Notes under the pieces: generated by a model
Database searches by the model: none
Seen by the model: only the letters and a program-made list of their open reading frames with translations
Told to the model about the DNA's origin: nothing
NCBI RefSeq assembly: GCF_022024115.1
Contig: NZ_CP091792.1
Span: forward strand, 1,364,001-1,428,000
Direction of reading: 5' to 3'
From: Prevotella communis
GTDB taxonomy: Bacteria > Bacteroidota > Bacteroidia > Bacteroidales > Bacteroidaceae
DNA length: 64,000 bases
In this document: piece after piece, positions 16,648 to 26,840 of the stretch
Numbering within the stretch: the first letter of the stretch is position 1
Layout of the letters: the number at the start of each line of letters is the position of its first letter
Made by a program: the position numbers and the translations under genes

Positions 16648-16655
16648 CAAATTTA
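16648..16655 (-). promoter_or_regulatory. -7 element of the tatAC operon
   Basis: TAAATTTG on the minus strand lies 27 bp before the tatA start. No clearly spaced TTTG -33 box is visible. Confidence 0.55.
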
Positions 16656-16698
16656 GGTAAAAAAAATGAGATTTGATAAGATTGTCACAAAAATTTTG

Positions 16699-16706
16699 TA
16701 CCTTTG
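16699..16706 (+). promoter_or_regulatory. -7 element of queC
   Basis: TACCTTTG lies 26 bp before the queC start, divergent from tatA. A candidate TTTG at 16672-16675 is 23 bp upstream, slightly longer than the usual spacer. Confidence 0.6.
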
Positions 16707-16732
16707 CGGCCTACTAATATAACTTTGTACGC

Positions 16733-17392
16733 ATGGAAACAAAAAAGGATACAATTTTGATATTAAGCGGTGGCATGGATAGTGTCACGTTGCTGTATGA
16801 TTACAAGGAGCGCATCGCATTGGCTATTTCGTTCGACTATGGGTCAAATCATAACGCCAAGGAGATTCCTTTTGCCCGTCTGCACTGTGAACGGCTGGGT
16901 ATAGAACATATCGTGATTCCTCTGGATTTTATGGGTAAGTATTTCGAAAGCTCGTTACTGCAAGGTTCGGAGGCTATCCCTGAGGGACATTATGCTGACG
17001 AGAACATGAAATCTACGGTGGTGCCTTTCCGTAATGGCATCATGCTGAGCATTGCCGTGGGTATGGCAGAGAGTCGCGAACTGCAGTATGTGATGATGGC
17101 AAATCATGGTGGCGACCATACGATTTATCCTGACTGCCGCCCTGATTTCGTTGCGGCTTTCGATGCTGCAGCCCATGCTGGTACATACAACGGCGTGCAT
17201 CTGATTTCGCCTTATACGAATATCACAAAAGGACAGATTGCTGCCCGTGGAAAAGAACTTGGTATCAACTATGCCGAGACATGGTCGTGCTACAAAGGTG
17301 GAGATAAACACTGTGGCAAATGCGGCACGTGCGTAGAACGAAAAGAGGCACTGGCCGATGCCGGTATTCCTGATCCAACGGAATACGAATAA
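16733..17392 (+). CDS. queC: 7-cyano-7-deazaguanine synthase
   Basis: The 219-residue protein converts 7-carboxy-7-deazaguanine to preQ0 in queuosine synthesis. It has the N-type ATP pyrophosphatase loop SGGMDS (12-17) and the C-terminal zinc-binding cysteines (WSCYKGGDKHCGKCGTC). Length is normal. It stands alone between its own promoter and a strong terminator; the other queuosine genes (queD, queE, queF) are not in this window. Confidence 0.96.
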   Translation: METKKDTILILSGGMDSVTLLYDYKERIALAISFDYGSNHNAKEIPFARLHCERLGIEHIVIPLDFMGKYFESSLLQGSEAIPEGHYADENMKSTVVPFRNGIMLSIAVGMAESRELQYVMMANHGGDHTIYPDCRPDFVAAFDAAAHAGTYNGVHLISPYTNITKGQIAARGKELGINYAETWSCYKGGDKHCGKCGTCVERKEALADAGIPDPTEYE

Positions 17393-17405
17393 AGTGAAAT
17401 TAAAA

Positions 17406-17440
17406 AAATATAGGGAGTGAATCAATCACTCCCTATATTT
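17406..17440. terminator. Bidirectional intrinsic terminator
   Basis: A perfect 15-bp inverted repeat (17406-17420 with 17426-17440) with a 5-base loop and flanking A and T runs separates the convergent queC and S9 peptidase genes. Confidence 0.9.
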
Positions 17441-17456
17441 TTATCTGTAGTTCTTC

Positions 17457-19637
17457 CTATTTCTTCAACCAGCGATCCAACCACTCAAAGTAGGTGCGTT
17501 GCCAAAGAATACCGTTCTGTGGTTTCAACACCCAGTGGTTCTCGTCGGGGAATATCAGTAACTCGGCCTCGATACCACGCATGCGGGCTGCATTGAAAGC
17601 ACTCATGCCCTGTGTCGCATTGATGCGGTAATCCTTCTCGCCATGGATGCATAGGATAGGTGTATCCCATTTATCCACAAAGCGGTGGGGAGAGTTATCG
17701 TAGGTCTTCTTAGCACGAGGCGTCTGGTCCTTGTTCCAGTAAGCATCATCATACTCCCAGTTAGAGAACCAGTTTTCCTCTGTTTCTGTGTACATAGCCT
17801 CGAGGTTGAAAGCTCCGTCATGGGCAATGAAGCACTTAAAGCGTCCGTCGTGATGACCAGCAAGGTAATAGACGCTGAAACCACCGAATGAAGCACCTAC
17901 TGCACCCAGACGGTCGCGGTCAACATAAGGCAGTTCGTCGCAGGCAAAGTCGATAGCGGCGAGATAGTCGTGCATACACTGACCTGTCCAGTCGCCAGAA
18001 ACGGCTTCAAGCCATTCCTGACCGAAGCCAGGCAGTCCGCGACGGTTGGGAGCCACGATGACATAACCCTGAGAAGCCATGATAAAGAAGTTCCAGCGAT
18101 AGCTCCAGAACTGTGACACAGGACTCTGGGGACCACCCTCACAGAAGAGCAGGGTGGGGTATTTCTTTGTCTTGTCGAAATGAGGAGGCAGAATCACCCA
18201 TGTGAGCATATCCTTACCATCGGTGGTCTTCACCCAGTACTGTTCTACAGAAGGTTTTCCAAGCTGGTCAAGGATTTCTTTGTTGACCTCGGTAATCTGA
18301 GTAATAGCTACGCCATTATCAGTATCGTTTGGTGTCACCACATAGAGATCGGCGGGTTCTGTGTAAGAATGTTTCTCTGCCAGAATCTGCTTGTCGTTCA
18401 GCATCTGCAGTGAACCGAAATCAGCCTGAAAGTTTGTCATCTGTTTTACCTCGCCCTGAAGGTTAGTGCTGTAGAGATTCTCTGTGGCGTGCCATACACC
18501 TATATAATATATGGTACGCGCGTCAGGTGCCCAACAGTAATCGTCCACGTTTGAATCAAACGACTCCGTAAGGAATGTCTTCTCACCTGTTTTCAGGTCG
18601 TAGCAGCACAGACGCATACGGTCGGCCTCATAGCCGTCTCGTGCCATAGATGTCCAAGCCAGATAGCGGCCGTCAGGTGAGAACTTAGGATTCTGGTCGT
18701 AGCCAGGCAAGTTCTTCAGATTCTCAGGGGCGTTGACTGCCTGATTAAGCATGGTTTTGGTAGGTTCGATGGCAGGCTCTACATAGTCGGCAGGCTTACA
18801 GAGATTCTTGGTCTCTTTCTTTTCTACATCATAAAGGAAAATGTCTGAGTCAGTAGAGATAGAATACTGCAGACCAGTCTTCTTCCTGCAGGTGTACGCA
18901 ATCTGTTTAGAGTCGGTGCTCCAAGCCAGTTGTTCCATACCGCCAAAGGGTTCCATTGGACATTCGAAAGGCTCGCCCTCAAGGATGTCTGTACCTTCGC
19001 TGGCAACAGAAAAATCATCGTTTACTGTGAATACGAAGGGGTGCTGGATACTCTCCACGTAGTGGTCCCAGTGACGATACATCAGGTCTGTTACCACACG
19101 GCCTGTAGTCTTTGGCAAGTCGGCAGGTTTTTCCTTGATTACCTCGTTGAAGGGGATGCTCTTCAGAATGATGACCTTTGAACGGTCGGGAGAGAACTGG
19201 AAACCCTCAACCTGACCTTCTGTCTCTGAAAGCTGTTTGCGGGCTGAGCCGTTAAGACTCATCTTCCACACTTCGCCACCCTTGATGAAGGCTACGGTCT
19301 CGTTGTCGAGCCATTGCGCATCCGTTTCATTGTCGGCATCTTCAGTAAGTTGCTTCTGTTCTGATCCATCAGCATTCATCATCCAAAGCACCTGGTGACT
19401 TTTGTTTTCTTCTACACTATAGTAGCCCATCTGGAAAACGATATGCTGTCCGTCAGGTGAAGCCTGATAACCACCGATACGACTCATAGCCCAGAGTGCC
19501 TCTGGCGTCATCTGGTCATTCTCCAACTGTATGGTTTGTTTTTGGATGTTCACTTCGTTATTGTCTTTCTGTGAGCCGCAAGCCGTGAGTAGCAGAGCTG
19601 CGGCACCAATTGCTAATAATTTATTCATAAGCGTCAT
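17457..19637 (-). CDS. S9-family prolyl-oligopeptidase-type peptidase (DPP5-like), lipoprotein
   Basis: The 726-residue product has a lipoprotein signal (LLLTACG), a seven-bladed beta-propeller (about 45-450, with repeated SPDGRY/D-x-D-x-W type strands), and an alpha/beta-hydrolase domain. Catalytic triad positions are visible: Ser583 in GASFGG, Asp in GEKDYR and His in DENHWV. It resembles dipeptidyl peptidase 5 of Porphyromonas and other Bacteroidetes, which trims dipeptides in the periplasm. The ATG at 19637 directly abuts the stop of the DUF1846 gene; the ATG at 19628 is a possible alternative. It ends the yidC operon. Confidence 0.9.
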   Translation of the reverse strand: MTLMNKLLAIGAAALLLTACGSQKDNNEVNIQKQTIQLENDQMTPEALWAMSRIGGYQASPDGQHIVFQMGYYSVEENKSHQVLWMMNADGSEQKQLTEDADNETDAQWLDNETVAFIKGGEVWKMSLNGSARKQLSETEGQVEGFQFSPDRSKVIILKSIPFNEVIKEKPADLPKTTGRVVTDLMYRHWDHYVESIQHPFVFTVNDDFSVASEGTDILEGEPFECPMEPFGGMEQLAWSTDSKQIAYTCRKKTGLQYSISTDSDIFLYDVEKKETKNLCKPADYVEPAIEPTKTMLNQAVNAPENLKNLPGYDQNPKFSPDGRYLAWTSMARDGYEADRMRLCCYDLKTGEKTFLTESFDSNVDDYCWAPDARTIYYIGVWHATENLYSTNLQGEVKQMTNFQADFGSLQMLNDKQILAEKHSYTEPADLYVVTPNDTDNGVAITQITEVNKEILDQLGKPSVEQYWVKTTDGKDMLTWVILPPHFDKTKKYPTLLFCEGGPQSPVSQFWSYRWNFFIMASQGYVIVAPNRRGLPGFGQEWLEAVSGDWTGQCMHDYLAAIDFACDELPYVDRDRLGAVGASFGGFSVYYLAGHHDGRFKCFIAHDGAFNLEAMYTETEENWFSNWEYDDAYWNKDQTPRAKKTYDNSPHRFVDKWDTPILCIHGEKDYRINATQGMSAFNAARMRGIEAELLIFPDENHWVLKPQNGILWQRTYFEWLDRWLKK

Positions 19638-21101
19638 TTATTTCTTCTTCACGGGATCGCAGGTCAGGCCGCACCCCAGTTTCTTGAATATCTTACGATC
19701 TACTTCTGAGAGCATTACGGTAGAATGTACCTGGCAGCCGCGCAGACGGGGCAACTGTTCCAATGCTTTGCGGCACTGCTCATCGTCCTTTGACAATACG
19801 CTCAGGGCTACCAGCACCTCATCAGTATGCAGACGGGGATTCTTACCTCCTAAGTATTCTATCTTAGTTTTCTGAACAGGTTCAATGAGACTCTGTGGAA
19901 TCAGTTTTGCCTCATGGCTGATGCCTGCAAGGTGTTTGGTGGCATTGAGCAGCAGAGCAGCAGAGCAACCCAGCAGGGGTGATGACTTCGCTGTGATGAT
20001 GGTGCCATCTTCCAATTCCATTGCGGCAGAGGTCTGACCAGTGAGTTCTTGTTTGGCTTGAGCAGCTACGGTGACACGACGATAAGCGGTGGTAATCTTT
20101 GCCTGATTGAAAAGCATCAGAATCTTGTTGATTTCCTTCTCGTTGTCAATACCCTCCGCCATTTTGTTGGTCGCATCGTAGTATCGACGGATAATCTCGT
20201 CGCGACTGGCCTGGCAGCATACCTCGTCATCGCTAATGCAGAAGCCCACCATGTTGACGCCCATATCTGTAGGACTCTTGTAGGGGTTCTCACCATAGAT
20301 GCCCTCAAACAGTGCGTTAAGCACAGGGAATATTTCAATGTCGCGATTATAGTTGATGGCAATCTTGTCGTAGGCTTCCAGATGGAAGGGGTCAATCATG
20401 TTCACATCGTTGAGGTCGGCGGTAGCTGCTTCATAGGCGATGTTTACAGGATGCTTCAGGGGCAGACTCCATACGGGGAAAGTCTCAAACTTGGCATAAC
20501 CAGCCTGTACACCGCGCTTATTCTCATTGTAGAGCTGACTGAGACATACTGCCATCTTGCCAGAACCTGGACCTGGAGCTGTGACGATGACGAGCTCTCG
20601 AGATGTCTCAACGTAGTCGTTCTTACCAAAGCCTTCGTCGCTGGCAATGAGTTCCACGTTATGGGGATAACCATCGATAAGGTAGTGTACATACGACTTG
20701 ATGCCCATGCGCTCCAGTCGATGACGGAACTGATCTGCTGCATTCTGACCGTTATAATGAGTGATGACGACAGATCCTACCATAAAGTCGCGATTCATGA
20801 ATTCCTCGCGCAGACGCAGCACGTCTTCATCATAGGTAATGCCCAAGTCTGCACGTACCTTATTTTTCTCGATGTCTTCGGCACTTACTACGATGACGAT
20901 TTCCAGCTGGTCACGTAACTGTGCAAACATACGTAGTTTTGAGTCTGGCTTGAAGCCTGGCAATACGCGTGATGCATGGTGGTCATCGAAGAGTTTTCCA
21001 CCCAACTCGAGGTATAGCTTACCATTAAATTTGGCAATTCGCTCTTTGATGTGCTCTGACTGGATTTTGAGATATTTCTCGTTGTCGAAACCTATTTTCA
21101 T
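19638..21101 (-). CDS. DUF1846 family protein
   Basis: The ATG at 21101 is chosen because a GGGAGAG purine run lies just upstream; the frame is open 10 codons further. The 487-residue cytosolic protein belongs to the DUF1846 (PF08903) family: it starts KIGFDNEKYLKIQSEHI, carries a P-loop-like APGPGSGKMAVCLSQLY near residue 190, and ends with a CGLTCDPVKKK tail. Structures of the family are known, but no function is established. It sits between yidC (26-bp gap) and an S9 peptidase (no gap), so is co-transcribed with them. Confidence 0.85.
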   Translation of the reverse strand: MKIGFDNEKYLKIQSEHIKERIAKFNGKLYLELGGKLFDDHHASRVLPGFKPDSKLRMFAQLRDQLEIVIVVSAEDIEKNKVRADLGITYDEDVLRLREEFMNRDFMVGSVVITHYNGQNAADQFRHRLERMGIKSYVHYLIDGYPHNVELIASDEGFGKNDYVETSRELVIVTAPGPGSGKMAVCLSQLYNENKRGVQAGYAKFETFPVWSLPLKHPVNIAYEAATADLNDVNMIDPFHLEAYDKIAINYNRDIEIFPVLNALFEGIYGENPYKSPTDMGVNMVGFCISDDEVCCQASRDEIIRRYYDATNKMAEGIDNEKEINKILMLFNQAKITTAYRRVTVAAQAKQELTGQTSAAMELEDGTIITAKSSPLLGCSAALLLNATKHLAGISHEAKLIPQSLIEPVQKTKIEYLGGKNPRLHTDEVLVALSVLSKDDEQCRKALEQLPRLRGCQVHSTVMLSEVDRKIFKKLGCGLTCDPVKKK

Positions 21102-21127
21102 TTTTTCTCTCCCTTTATATTCACTTG

Positions 21128-23020
21128 TCACTTTCTGTTCTGCTGTTGCTTCTGCATCTCGGCAGCGCGCTTCTGCATCTCCTCCAGACGGGCAGCCAAG
21201 CCACTTGCCTTCTTGGGGTTGTTCTGGTTCTCTTTGTATTTAGCCTCAAGGATAGCCAGCAGCTTCTCGTCGTCAGTTGTTTTGCGGAGTGTCCACATGA
21301 TAGCTGCAGAGAAAAACAGGGAGATGAAGTAATAGAAGTTCAGACCTGAGCCGTAGTCATTGAACATGAAGAAGAACATCACAGGCATGACGTACATCAT
21401 GTACTGCATCATCTTCATCTGCTCGGCCTGCTGTCCTACCATCTGGTCGCGTTGCTGGCGCATGGTCATATATGAATAGAGGATGTTGCTCACACAGAAC
21501 AGAATACAGGTCAGCGAGAGATGGTCACCGATACCCCATATATGCGTATCCCACTGTCCGATGAAGGGGATGGGGTCGTATGTTGACAAGTCTTCCATCC
21601 ACAAGAACGACTCACGACGCAACTGTATGGCGTTAGGTACGAAGTTGAACATCGCAATCCAGATAGGCATCTGAATCAGCATTGGCAGACAGCCACCCAG
21701 AGGAGATACTCCGTATTTTGCATAGAGTTGCATCATGGCCTGCTGCTTTTGCATCTGATCCTCGGGCTTGTTGTACTGCTTGGTTGCTTCTTCGAGTTTG
21801 GGTTTCAGAACGCGCATCTTTGCGCTTGACATATAACTCTTCTTCACCATGGGGTAGGTTATGAGCTTCAGCAGCATTGTGATGAGAATCAAAACAATAC
21901 CCATTGGCAGACCCAACTTCGTGAGCCAGTCGAAGACATACAGTGTGAACCAACGGTTGATGAAGCGGAATAGAGGCCATCCCAGGTAGACCAAACGCTC
22001 CAGCTCAAGATCCTTGCCAAACTCACTCTGGGCCTCTACATCCTGAATCAGACGGAAGTCGTTAGGACCAAGGTACATTTCAAATTCTGATGCCTGCAGA
22101 CCTGTGGGATCGAACTTCGTGGTGAGGCGTGCGTCATAGTTCTTTAGGATGCGTGTGCTCTTATCCAGAGGTGTGCTGGCTAGTTCTGCACCAGTGTTGA
22201 ATGCATCTCTTGATATGAGTACAGCTGAGAAATACTGGTTCTTGAATGCCACCCAGTCAATAGGTTCTTCGGTAGTCTCTTTCTTTTCTGATGTCTCGCT
22301 CAGGTAGTCGGTACCGCCATTGTGAAACTTATATGTCAAAGCCGAACGCTGGTTCTCGAATGTGAAACCGCGCTCCTGCTGGCGACAAGAGTCCTGCCAT
22401 AGAATAACCACTTCTTTGTTGGTGGGGTCGAGCTGGTCACCCAGTCCTACGGCCTGCATGGAAAAATGCAGCATATAGTCAGGACCCAGTCGGTATTTGA
22501 AAATCAATTGTCCGTTGCCCTGAGCCTGAGCTGTCATTGTGAGTGAACCGTCAGCTTCTTGGGTTGGCGTGAAATAAAGGTCGCGGGTGTTAATATACTG
22601 CTTCAGACCCTTGATGATGAAGTCCATGTGTTGTCCATTCTCGGTGAAGAGTTGAACGCCCATATTGTTCAAGGTGTCCTTATGGCCCAGGATACGTGCG
22701 CTGGCAATGGTACCACCCTGTGTGTTGAACGTCAATTCCAGTGAGTCGTTCTTCAATGTAACGAGACTGTTGACGCCAGCCAGTGAGTCACTCATTGAAG
22801 GGAAGAAAAGGGCAGCTGAGTCAATGGCAGCTGCAGCCTTCTGTCCCTTTAACGTATCCTGTACAATCTGTTGTTGCTCCTGAGCCATCTTGACAGCAGC
22901 AATACTGTCCTGCTCATGGTTGTAAGCATCAATCTCTGCTTGCGAGGGAGAACTCATGTAACTGAATGCAATGAGTACCACTGCAATGAGACTGAAACCA
23001 ATCAAAGTGTTTCTGTTCAT
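21128..23020 (-). CDS. yidC: Membrane protein insertase YidC
   Basis: With the ATG at 23020 the protein has 630 residues. It has an N-terminal membrane anchor (RNTLIGFSLIAVVLIAFSYM), a large periplasmic beta-domain (about 60-340), and the conserved 60KD_IMP core with several membrane helices (MGIVLILITMLLKLITYPM; GCLPMLIQMPIWIAMF), then a Gln/Lys-rich tail. It inserts inner-membrane proteins alone or with SecYEG. The upstream 15 codons of the open frame contain the promoter region, which rules out an earlier start. In many Bacteroidetes pyrG precedes yidC; here a divergent DUF3078 gene does. Confidence 0.95.
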   Translation of the reverse strand: MNRNTLIGFSLIAVVLIAFSYMSSPSQAEIDAYNHEQDSIAAVKMAQEQQQIVQDTLKGQKAAAAIDSAALFFPSMSDSLAGVNSLVTLKNDSLELTFNTQGGTIASARILGHKDTLNNMGVQLFTENGQHMDFIIKGLKQYINTRDLYFTPTQEADGSLTMTAQAQGNGQLIFKYRLGPDYMLHFSMQAVGLGDQLDPTNKEVVILWQDSCRQQERGFTFENQRSALTYKFHNGGTDYLSETSEKKETTEEPIDWVAFKNQYFSAVLISRDAFNTGAELASTPLDKSTRILKNYDARLTTKFDPTGLQASEFEMYLGPNDFRLIQDVEAQSEFGKDLELERLVYLGWPLFRFINRWFTLYVFDWLTKLGLPMGIVLILITMLLKLITYPMVKKSYMSSAKMRVLKPKLEEATKQYNKPEDQMQKQQAMMQLYAKYGVSPLGGCLPMLIQMPIWIAMFNFVPNAIQLRRESFLWMEDLSTYDPIPFIGQWDTHIWGIGDHLSLTCILFCVSNILYSYMTMRQQRDQMVGQQAEQMKMMQYMMYVMPVMFFFMFNDYGSGLNFYYFISLFFSAAIMWTLRKTTDDEKLLAILEAKYKENQNNPKKASGLAARLEEMQKRAAEMQKQQQNRK

Positions 23021-23062
23021 ATTAATTATCTTACTTTTTGTTACTTTTTTACAAACAAGGTG

Positions 23063-23070
23063 CAAAGTTA
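23063..23070 (-). promoter_or_regulatory. -7 element of the yidC operon
   Basis: TAACTTTG on the minus strand lies 42 bp before the yidC start and only 13 bp from the divergent -7 element at 23084-23091, so the two promoters overlap. Confidence 0.6.
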
Positions 23071-23083
23071 CGAAAAAAAATCA

Positions 23084-23091
23084 TAACTTTG
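23084..23091 (+). promoter_or_regulatory. -7 element of the DUF3078 gene
   Basis: TAACTTTG lies only 9 bases before the ATG at 23101, implying a leader of a few bases. No TTTG box at the usual spacing is present, so this is less secure. Confidence 0.45.
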
Positions 23092-23100
23092 CACTCGGTT

Positions 23101-24279
23101 ATGAGAAAATTAGCATTATTTATTGCTGCTGTCAGTTCAATGGGTCTTTCGGCGGCAGAGCCTCAGTTGAAAAACACTGGGCTTTATTATCGTCTTTTCG
23201 CTCCGCTGACGTTTTATCACAACGTAGCAAGTAGTCAATTTAATATTATTTCTAATGACTCTGATGAGGTGAGTCAGGCTATAGATCAGGCGCTTATGCA
23301 CGTTTATCTGAAACGCCCGGAATTGGTGAAAGTTACCGAATCTGAACAGGAAGAGGCTGGTTCCTTGCGTCAGGATATCATCGAGACACCCGTAATGCAG
23401 GAGGTAGAGATGGTGGAACAGGCAGCACCAATGCCAGAGACTCCTGAAGCTGCTCCTGTTGAGGTTGTTATAGAAAAACCAAATTTCTGGAAGTACAAAG
23501 GTGATGCGAATTTGCAATTCATGCAGAATTATGTGTCGGACAACTGGTATAAAGGCGGTGAGAGTAATCAGGCTGCAGTAGGTTCTGTGACACTTGAGGC
23601 TAATTATGACAATAAGTCAAAATGGAAGTGGGATAATAAACTGGAGATGAAGTTGGGTTTCCAGACATCACCTTCAGACACTGTTCATAAGTTCAAGACC
23701 AATGAGGACTTGATTCGTTATACGGGAAAGGTAGGATTGCAGGCTGCCAATCGTTGGTACTATACTTTACAGATGTTGGCCTACACGCAGTTTTATCATG
23801 GTTTGAAGTCAAACAATACAAAGGTGTTCTCTGACTTTATGTCGCCTTTTAACCTGAGCGTCGGTCTTGGTATGGACTATAAGGTACAGGCTCTTGCCAA
23901 TAAGCTTACGGGTACTATCAATATGTCGCCTCTCGCTGTGAACTATCGTTATGTTGACCGTGCCGATTTGGCCGCGAGTTTTGGTGTTAAGACGCCGGAC
24001 CATAGTCATTCGTTGACTGACTTCGGTTCGCAAATAACGGCGTCGCTCACTTGGCAGGTCAATGATGTGCTTTCTTGGAAGACGCGCATCTATGGATTCT
24101 CCAGTTATCACCGTTCAGAAGTGGAGTGGGAGAATACGTTTACCCTGCGTGTATCGAAGTATATCTCGGCCAACCTGTTTCTCTTCCCTCGTTTCGACGA
24201 TGCCAACAATCGTGACGAAAATCTGGGCTATTGGCAGTTCAAAGAGTACTCTTCACTGGGATTCTCTTATAATTTCTAA
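23101..24279 (+). CDS. DUF3078 domain outer-membrane-type protein
   Basis: The ATG at 23101 opens a good signal peptide (RKLALFIAAVSSMGLSAAE); the 21 codons before it overlap both promoters. The 392-residue product has a variable N-terminal region (about 20-130, acidic and proline-rich) and a C-terminal DUF3078 domain (about 145-392) starting WKYKGDANLQFMQNYVSDNWYKGG. Alternating aromatic/polar strands ending in FSYNF suggest a small outer-membrane beta-barrel. Function is not known. Confidence 0.85.
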   Translation: MRKLALFIAAVSSMGLSAAEPQLKNTGLYYRLFAPLTFYHNVASSQFNIISNDSDEVSQAIDQALMHVYLKRPELVKVTESEQEEAGSLRQDIIETPVMQEVEMVEQAAPMPETPEAAPVEVVIEKPNFWKYKGDANLQFMQNYVSDNWYKGGESNQAAVGSVTLEANYDNKSKWKWDNKLEMKLGFQTSPSDTVHKFKTNEDLIRYTGKVGLQAANRWYYTLQMLAYTQFYHGLKSNNTKVFSDFMSPFNLSVGLGMDYKVQALANKLTGTINMSPLAVNYRYVDRADLAASFGVKTPDHSHSLTDFGSQITASLTWQVNDVLSWKTRIYGFSSYHRSEVEWENTFTLRVSKYISANLFLFPRFDDANNRDENLGYWQFKEYSSLGFSYNF

Positions 24280-24297
24280 AGGTTATTCTTGATTTTC

Positions 24298-24328
24298 TTT
24301 GTATTATTCAAAATAAATACTACCTTTG
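24298..24328 (+). promoter_or_regulatory. Promoter of thrS
   Basis: TTTG (24298-24301), a 19-bp spacer and TACCTTTG (24321-24328) match the consensus well, 32 bp before the start codon. Confidence 0.8.
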
Positions 24329-24360
24329 CACCCGCTTAAACTTAAACATATATTGTAGAT

Positions 24361-26307
24361 ATGGAAATCAAAATTACTTTTCCCGACGGATCTGTTCGCT
24401 CTTATGAGCAGGGCGTAACGGGACTTCAAATTGCCGAGAGCATTTCGCCTGCTCTGGCTCGCAGCGTTTTGGCTTGCGGTGTGAATGGCGAAACGGTGGA
24501 GCTAAACCGTCCTATCAATGAGGACGCACAGATTGAGCTCTATAAGTGGGACGATGAGCAGGGTAAGCATACTTTCTGGCACACCTCTGCCCACTTGCTG
24601 GCTGAAGCACTCCAGGAATTGTATCCTGGCATTCAGTTCGGTTTCGGTCCTGCTGTAGAGAGTGGCTTCTTCTACGATGTGCTGCTGCCTAATGGTGAGA
24701 GCATCAAGGAGAGCGATTTTGCTACCATCGAGAACAAAATGCGTGAACTGGCCTCAAAGAAGGAGCCTGTGGTTCGCAAGGAAGTTGCTAAGGCTGATGC
24801 TCTGAAGGAGTTTGCTGCTAATGGTCAGACCTATAAGTGCGAACATATCGAGCAGGACCTCGAGGATGGTACTATCACCACCTATACACAGGGTGCTTTC
24901 ACCGACCTTTGCCGTGGTCCCCATTTGATGGATACGGGCGAGATTAAGGCTATCAAGCTGACCTCTGTTGCCGGTGCTTTCTGGCGTGGCGATGCCAACC
25001 GTGAGCAGATGCAGCGTCTCTATGGTATCTCTTTCCCCAAGAAGAAGATGCTCGACGAGTATCTTGTTATGTTGGAGGAGGCTAAGAAACGCGACCATCG
25101 TAAGATTGGTAAGGAGATGGAACTCTTTATGTTCTCCGACAAGGTTGGTAAGGGTTTGCCTATTTGGTTGCCAAAGGGCACGGATATGCGTCTACGCCTT
25201 CAGGATCACTTGCGTAAGGTTCAGAAACGTTATGGCTATCAGGAGGTTATAACTCCTCATATTGGTTCTAAAAATCTCTATGTTACCTCTGGTCACTGGG
25301 ATCACTATGGTAAGGATTCTTTCCAGCCCATCCAGACTCCTGAGGAGGGTGAAGAGTACCTGTTGAAGCCTATGAACTGTCCTCACCACTGCGAAATTTT
25401 TGCATGGAAACCCCGTTCATATAAGGATCTGCCTCTGCGTATTGCTGAGTTTGGTACCGTTTACCGTTACGAACAGAGTGGTGAACTTCATGGTTTGACC
25501 CGTGTTCGTTCGTTCACTCAGGACGATGCTCACCTGTTCTGCCGTCCAGATCAGGTAAAGCAGGAATTCCTCAACGTGATGGATATTATCAATGTAGTGC
25601 TTTCTGCTTTCGGCTTCAATTTCGAGGCTCAGATTTCTCTGCGTGACCCTAATAATCATGAGAAATATGTAGGAAGTGATGAAGACTGGGCCTTGGCAGA
25701 GAAGGCTATTCAGGAGGCTTGTGAGGAGAAGGGCCTGCCCGCTAAGGTGGAATACGGCGAGGCTGCATTCTATGGTCCTAAGCTTGACTTTATGATTAAG
25801 GATGCTATTGGTCGTCGTTGGCAGTTGGGTACCATTCAGGTGGACTACAACCTGCCAAAGCGCTTCCAGTTGGAATATACCGACGAGGATAATCAGAAGA
25901 AGACACCTGTAATGATTCACCGTGCTCCCTTCGGTTCTATGGAACGTTTCACCGCTGTACTCATTGAACACACCAGTGGTCACTTCCCCTTGTGGCTTAC
26001 TCCTGATCAGGTGGTTGTTTTGCCTCTGTCTGAGAAGTACAACGACTATGCAAAGAAAGTGCTCGAGCAGTTCAACCAGCAGGGTGTTCGCGGTTCTATC
26101 GATCTTCGTAACGAGAAGTTGGGTCGTAAGATTCGCGATAATGAGTTGAAACGTATTCCTTACATGGTTATTGTTGGTGAGAAGGAAGCTGCAGAGGGAC
26201 TTGTCTCTATGCGTCAGCAGGGTGGTGGCGAGCAGGCTACCATGACTATCCAGCAGTTCATCGACAAGATTAATGCTGAGGTTGCTGAGCAGACAAAGAA
26301 TTTCTAA
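24361..26307 (+). CDS. thrS: Threonyl-tRNA synthetase
   Basis: The 648-residue enzyme charges tRNA-Thr. Domains in order: TGS (about 1-62), editing domain with [11 protein letters not shown] (HxxxH), class II catalytic core with NCPHHCEIF (zinc cysteine), the [11 protein letters not shown] motif 2 and APFGSMER motif 3, and a C-terminal anticodon-binding domain ([13 protein letters not shown] onward). All expected parts are present. In many bacteria infC-rpmI-rplT follow thrS; here a strong terminator ends the unit instead. Confidence 0.97.
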   Translation: MEIKITFPDGSVRSYEQGVTGLQIAESISPALARSVLACGVNGETVELNRPINEDAQIELYKWDDEQGKHTFWHTSAHLLAEALQELYPGIQFGFGPAVESGFFYDVLLPNGESIKESDFATIENKMRELASKKEPVVRKEVAKADALKEFAANGQTYKCEHIEQDLEDGTITTYTQGAFTDLCRGPHLMDTGEIKAIKLTSVAGAFWRGDANREQMQRLYGISFPKKKMLDEYLVMLEEAKKRDHRKIGKEMELFMFSDKVGKGLPIWLPKGTDMRLRLQDHLRKVQKRYGYQEVITPHIGSKNLYVTSGHWDHYGKDSFQPIQTPEEGEEYLLKPMNCPHHCEIFAWKPRSYKDLPLRIAEFGTVYRYEQSGELHGLTRVRSFTQDDAHLFCRPDQVKQEFLNVMDIINVVLSAFGFNFEAQISLRDPNNHEKYVGSDEDWALAEKAIQEACEEKGLPAKVEYGEAAFYGPKLDFMIKDAIGRRWQLGTIQVDYNLPKRFQLEYTDEDNQKKTPVMIHRAPFGSMERFTAVLIEHTSGHFPLWLTPDQVVVLPLSEKYNDYAKKVLEQFNQQGVRGSIDLRNEKLGRKIRDNELKRIPYMVIVGEKEAAEGLVSMRQQGGGEQATMTIQQFIDKINAEVAEQTKNF

Positions 26308-26329
26308 TCTCAGAATTCTAATATAATAA

Positions 26330-26362
26330 AAAGAGGTCACTTCATGATGAGGTGACCTCTTT
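26330..26362. terminator. Bidirectional terminator between thrS and rpiB
   Basis: An 11-bp perfect inverted repeat (26330-26340 with 26352-26362) encloses a loop with a further TCATGA palindrome, with A-rich and T-rich flanks. It lies between convergent genes. Confidence 0.85.
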
Positions 26363-26381
26363 AATTTAGCATTTATTCTTC

Positions 26382-26822
26382 TCACTGAATCGCAATCTTG
26401 TCCACGCGTTTCTGGTGGCGACCGCCTTCGAAACTCGCGGTAAAGAACTCATCCATAATCTTGCGTGCCATGTTGTTGTCGATAAAACGACCTGGCATTA
26501 CCAATACGTTGGCATCGTTATGCTGACGGATAAGGTGTGCAATCTCTGGTATCCAGCAAAGACCTGCGCGTACCTGCTGGTGCTTATTCAGTGTCATAGA
26601 AATACCCTCACCACTGCCACAAATGGCAATACCAGGGTAAACCTCACCACTTTCGATGCCCTTTGCCAAAGCATGACCGTAGTCAGGATAATCTACACTG
26701 GCATCGCTCCATGTGCCATAGTCTTTCACGGGATAGCCTTTCTCCTCCAGATACTGGAGTACAAACTGTTTCAAAGCGAAGCCTGCGTGGTCGCAAGCAA
26801 CTCCAACTGTTTTTACTTCCAT
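26382..26822 (-). CDS. rpiB: Ribose-5-phosphate isomerase B
   Basis: The 146-residue protein has the RpiB/LacAB fold signatures: ACDHAGFALK (9-18), DYGTWSDASVDYPDYG, ICGSGEGISM with the catalytic cysteine, and the C-terminal GGRHQKRVDKI. It interconverts ribose 5-phosphate and ribulose 5-phosphate. It follows transketolase with a short gap that contains a stem-loop, consistent with a pentose phosphate operon. Confidence 0.95.
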   Translation of the reverse strand: MEVKTVGVACDHAGFALKQFVLQYLEEKGYPVKDYGTWSDASVDYPDYGHALAKGIESGEVYPGIAICGSGEGISMTLNKHQQVRAGLCWIPEIAHLIRQHNDANVLVMPGRFIDNNMARKIMDEFFTASFEGGRHQKRVDKIAIQ

Positions 26823-26840
26823 AGTCGTAAGATTTTAAAA

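Noticed and set aside
16621..16732. preQ1-type riboswitch before queC
   Set aside because: The leader after the -7 element is only 26 bases, too short for a preQ1 aptamer plus expression platform.
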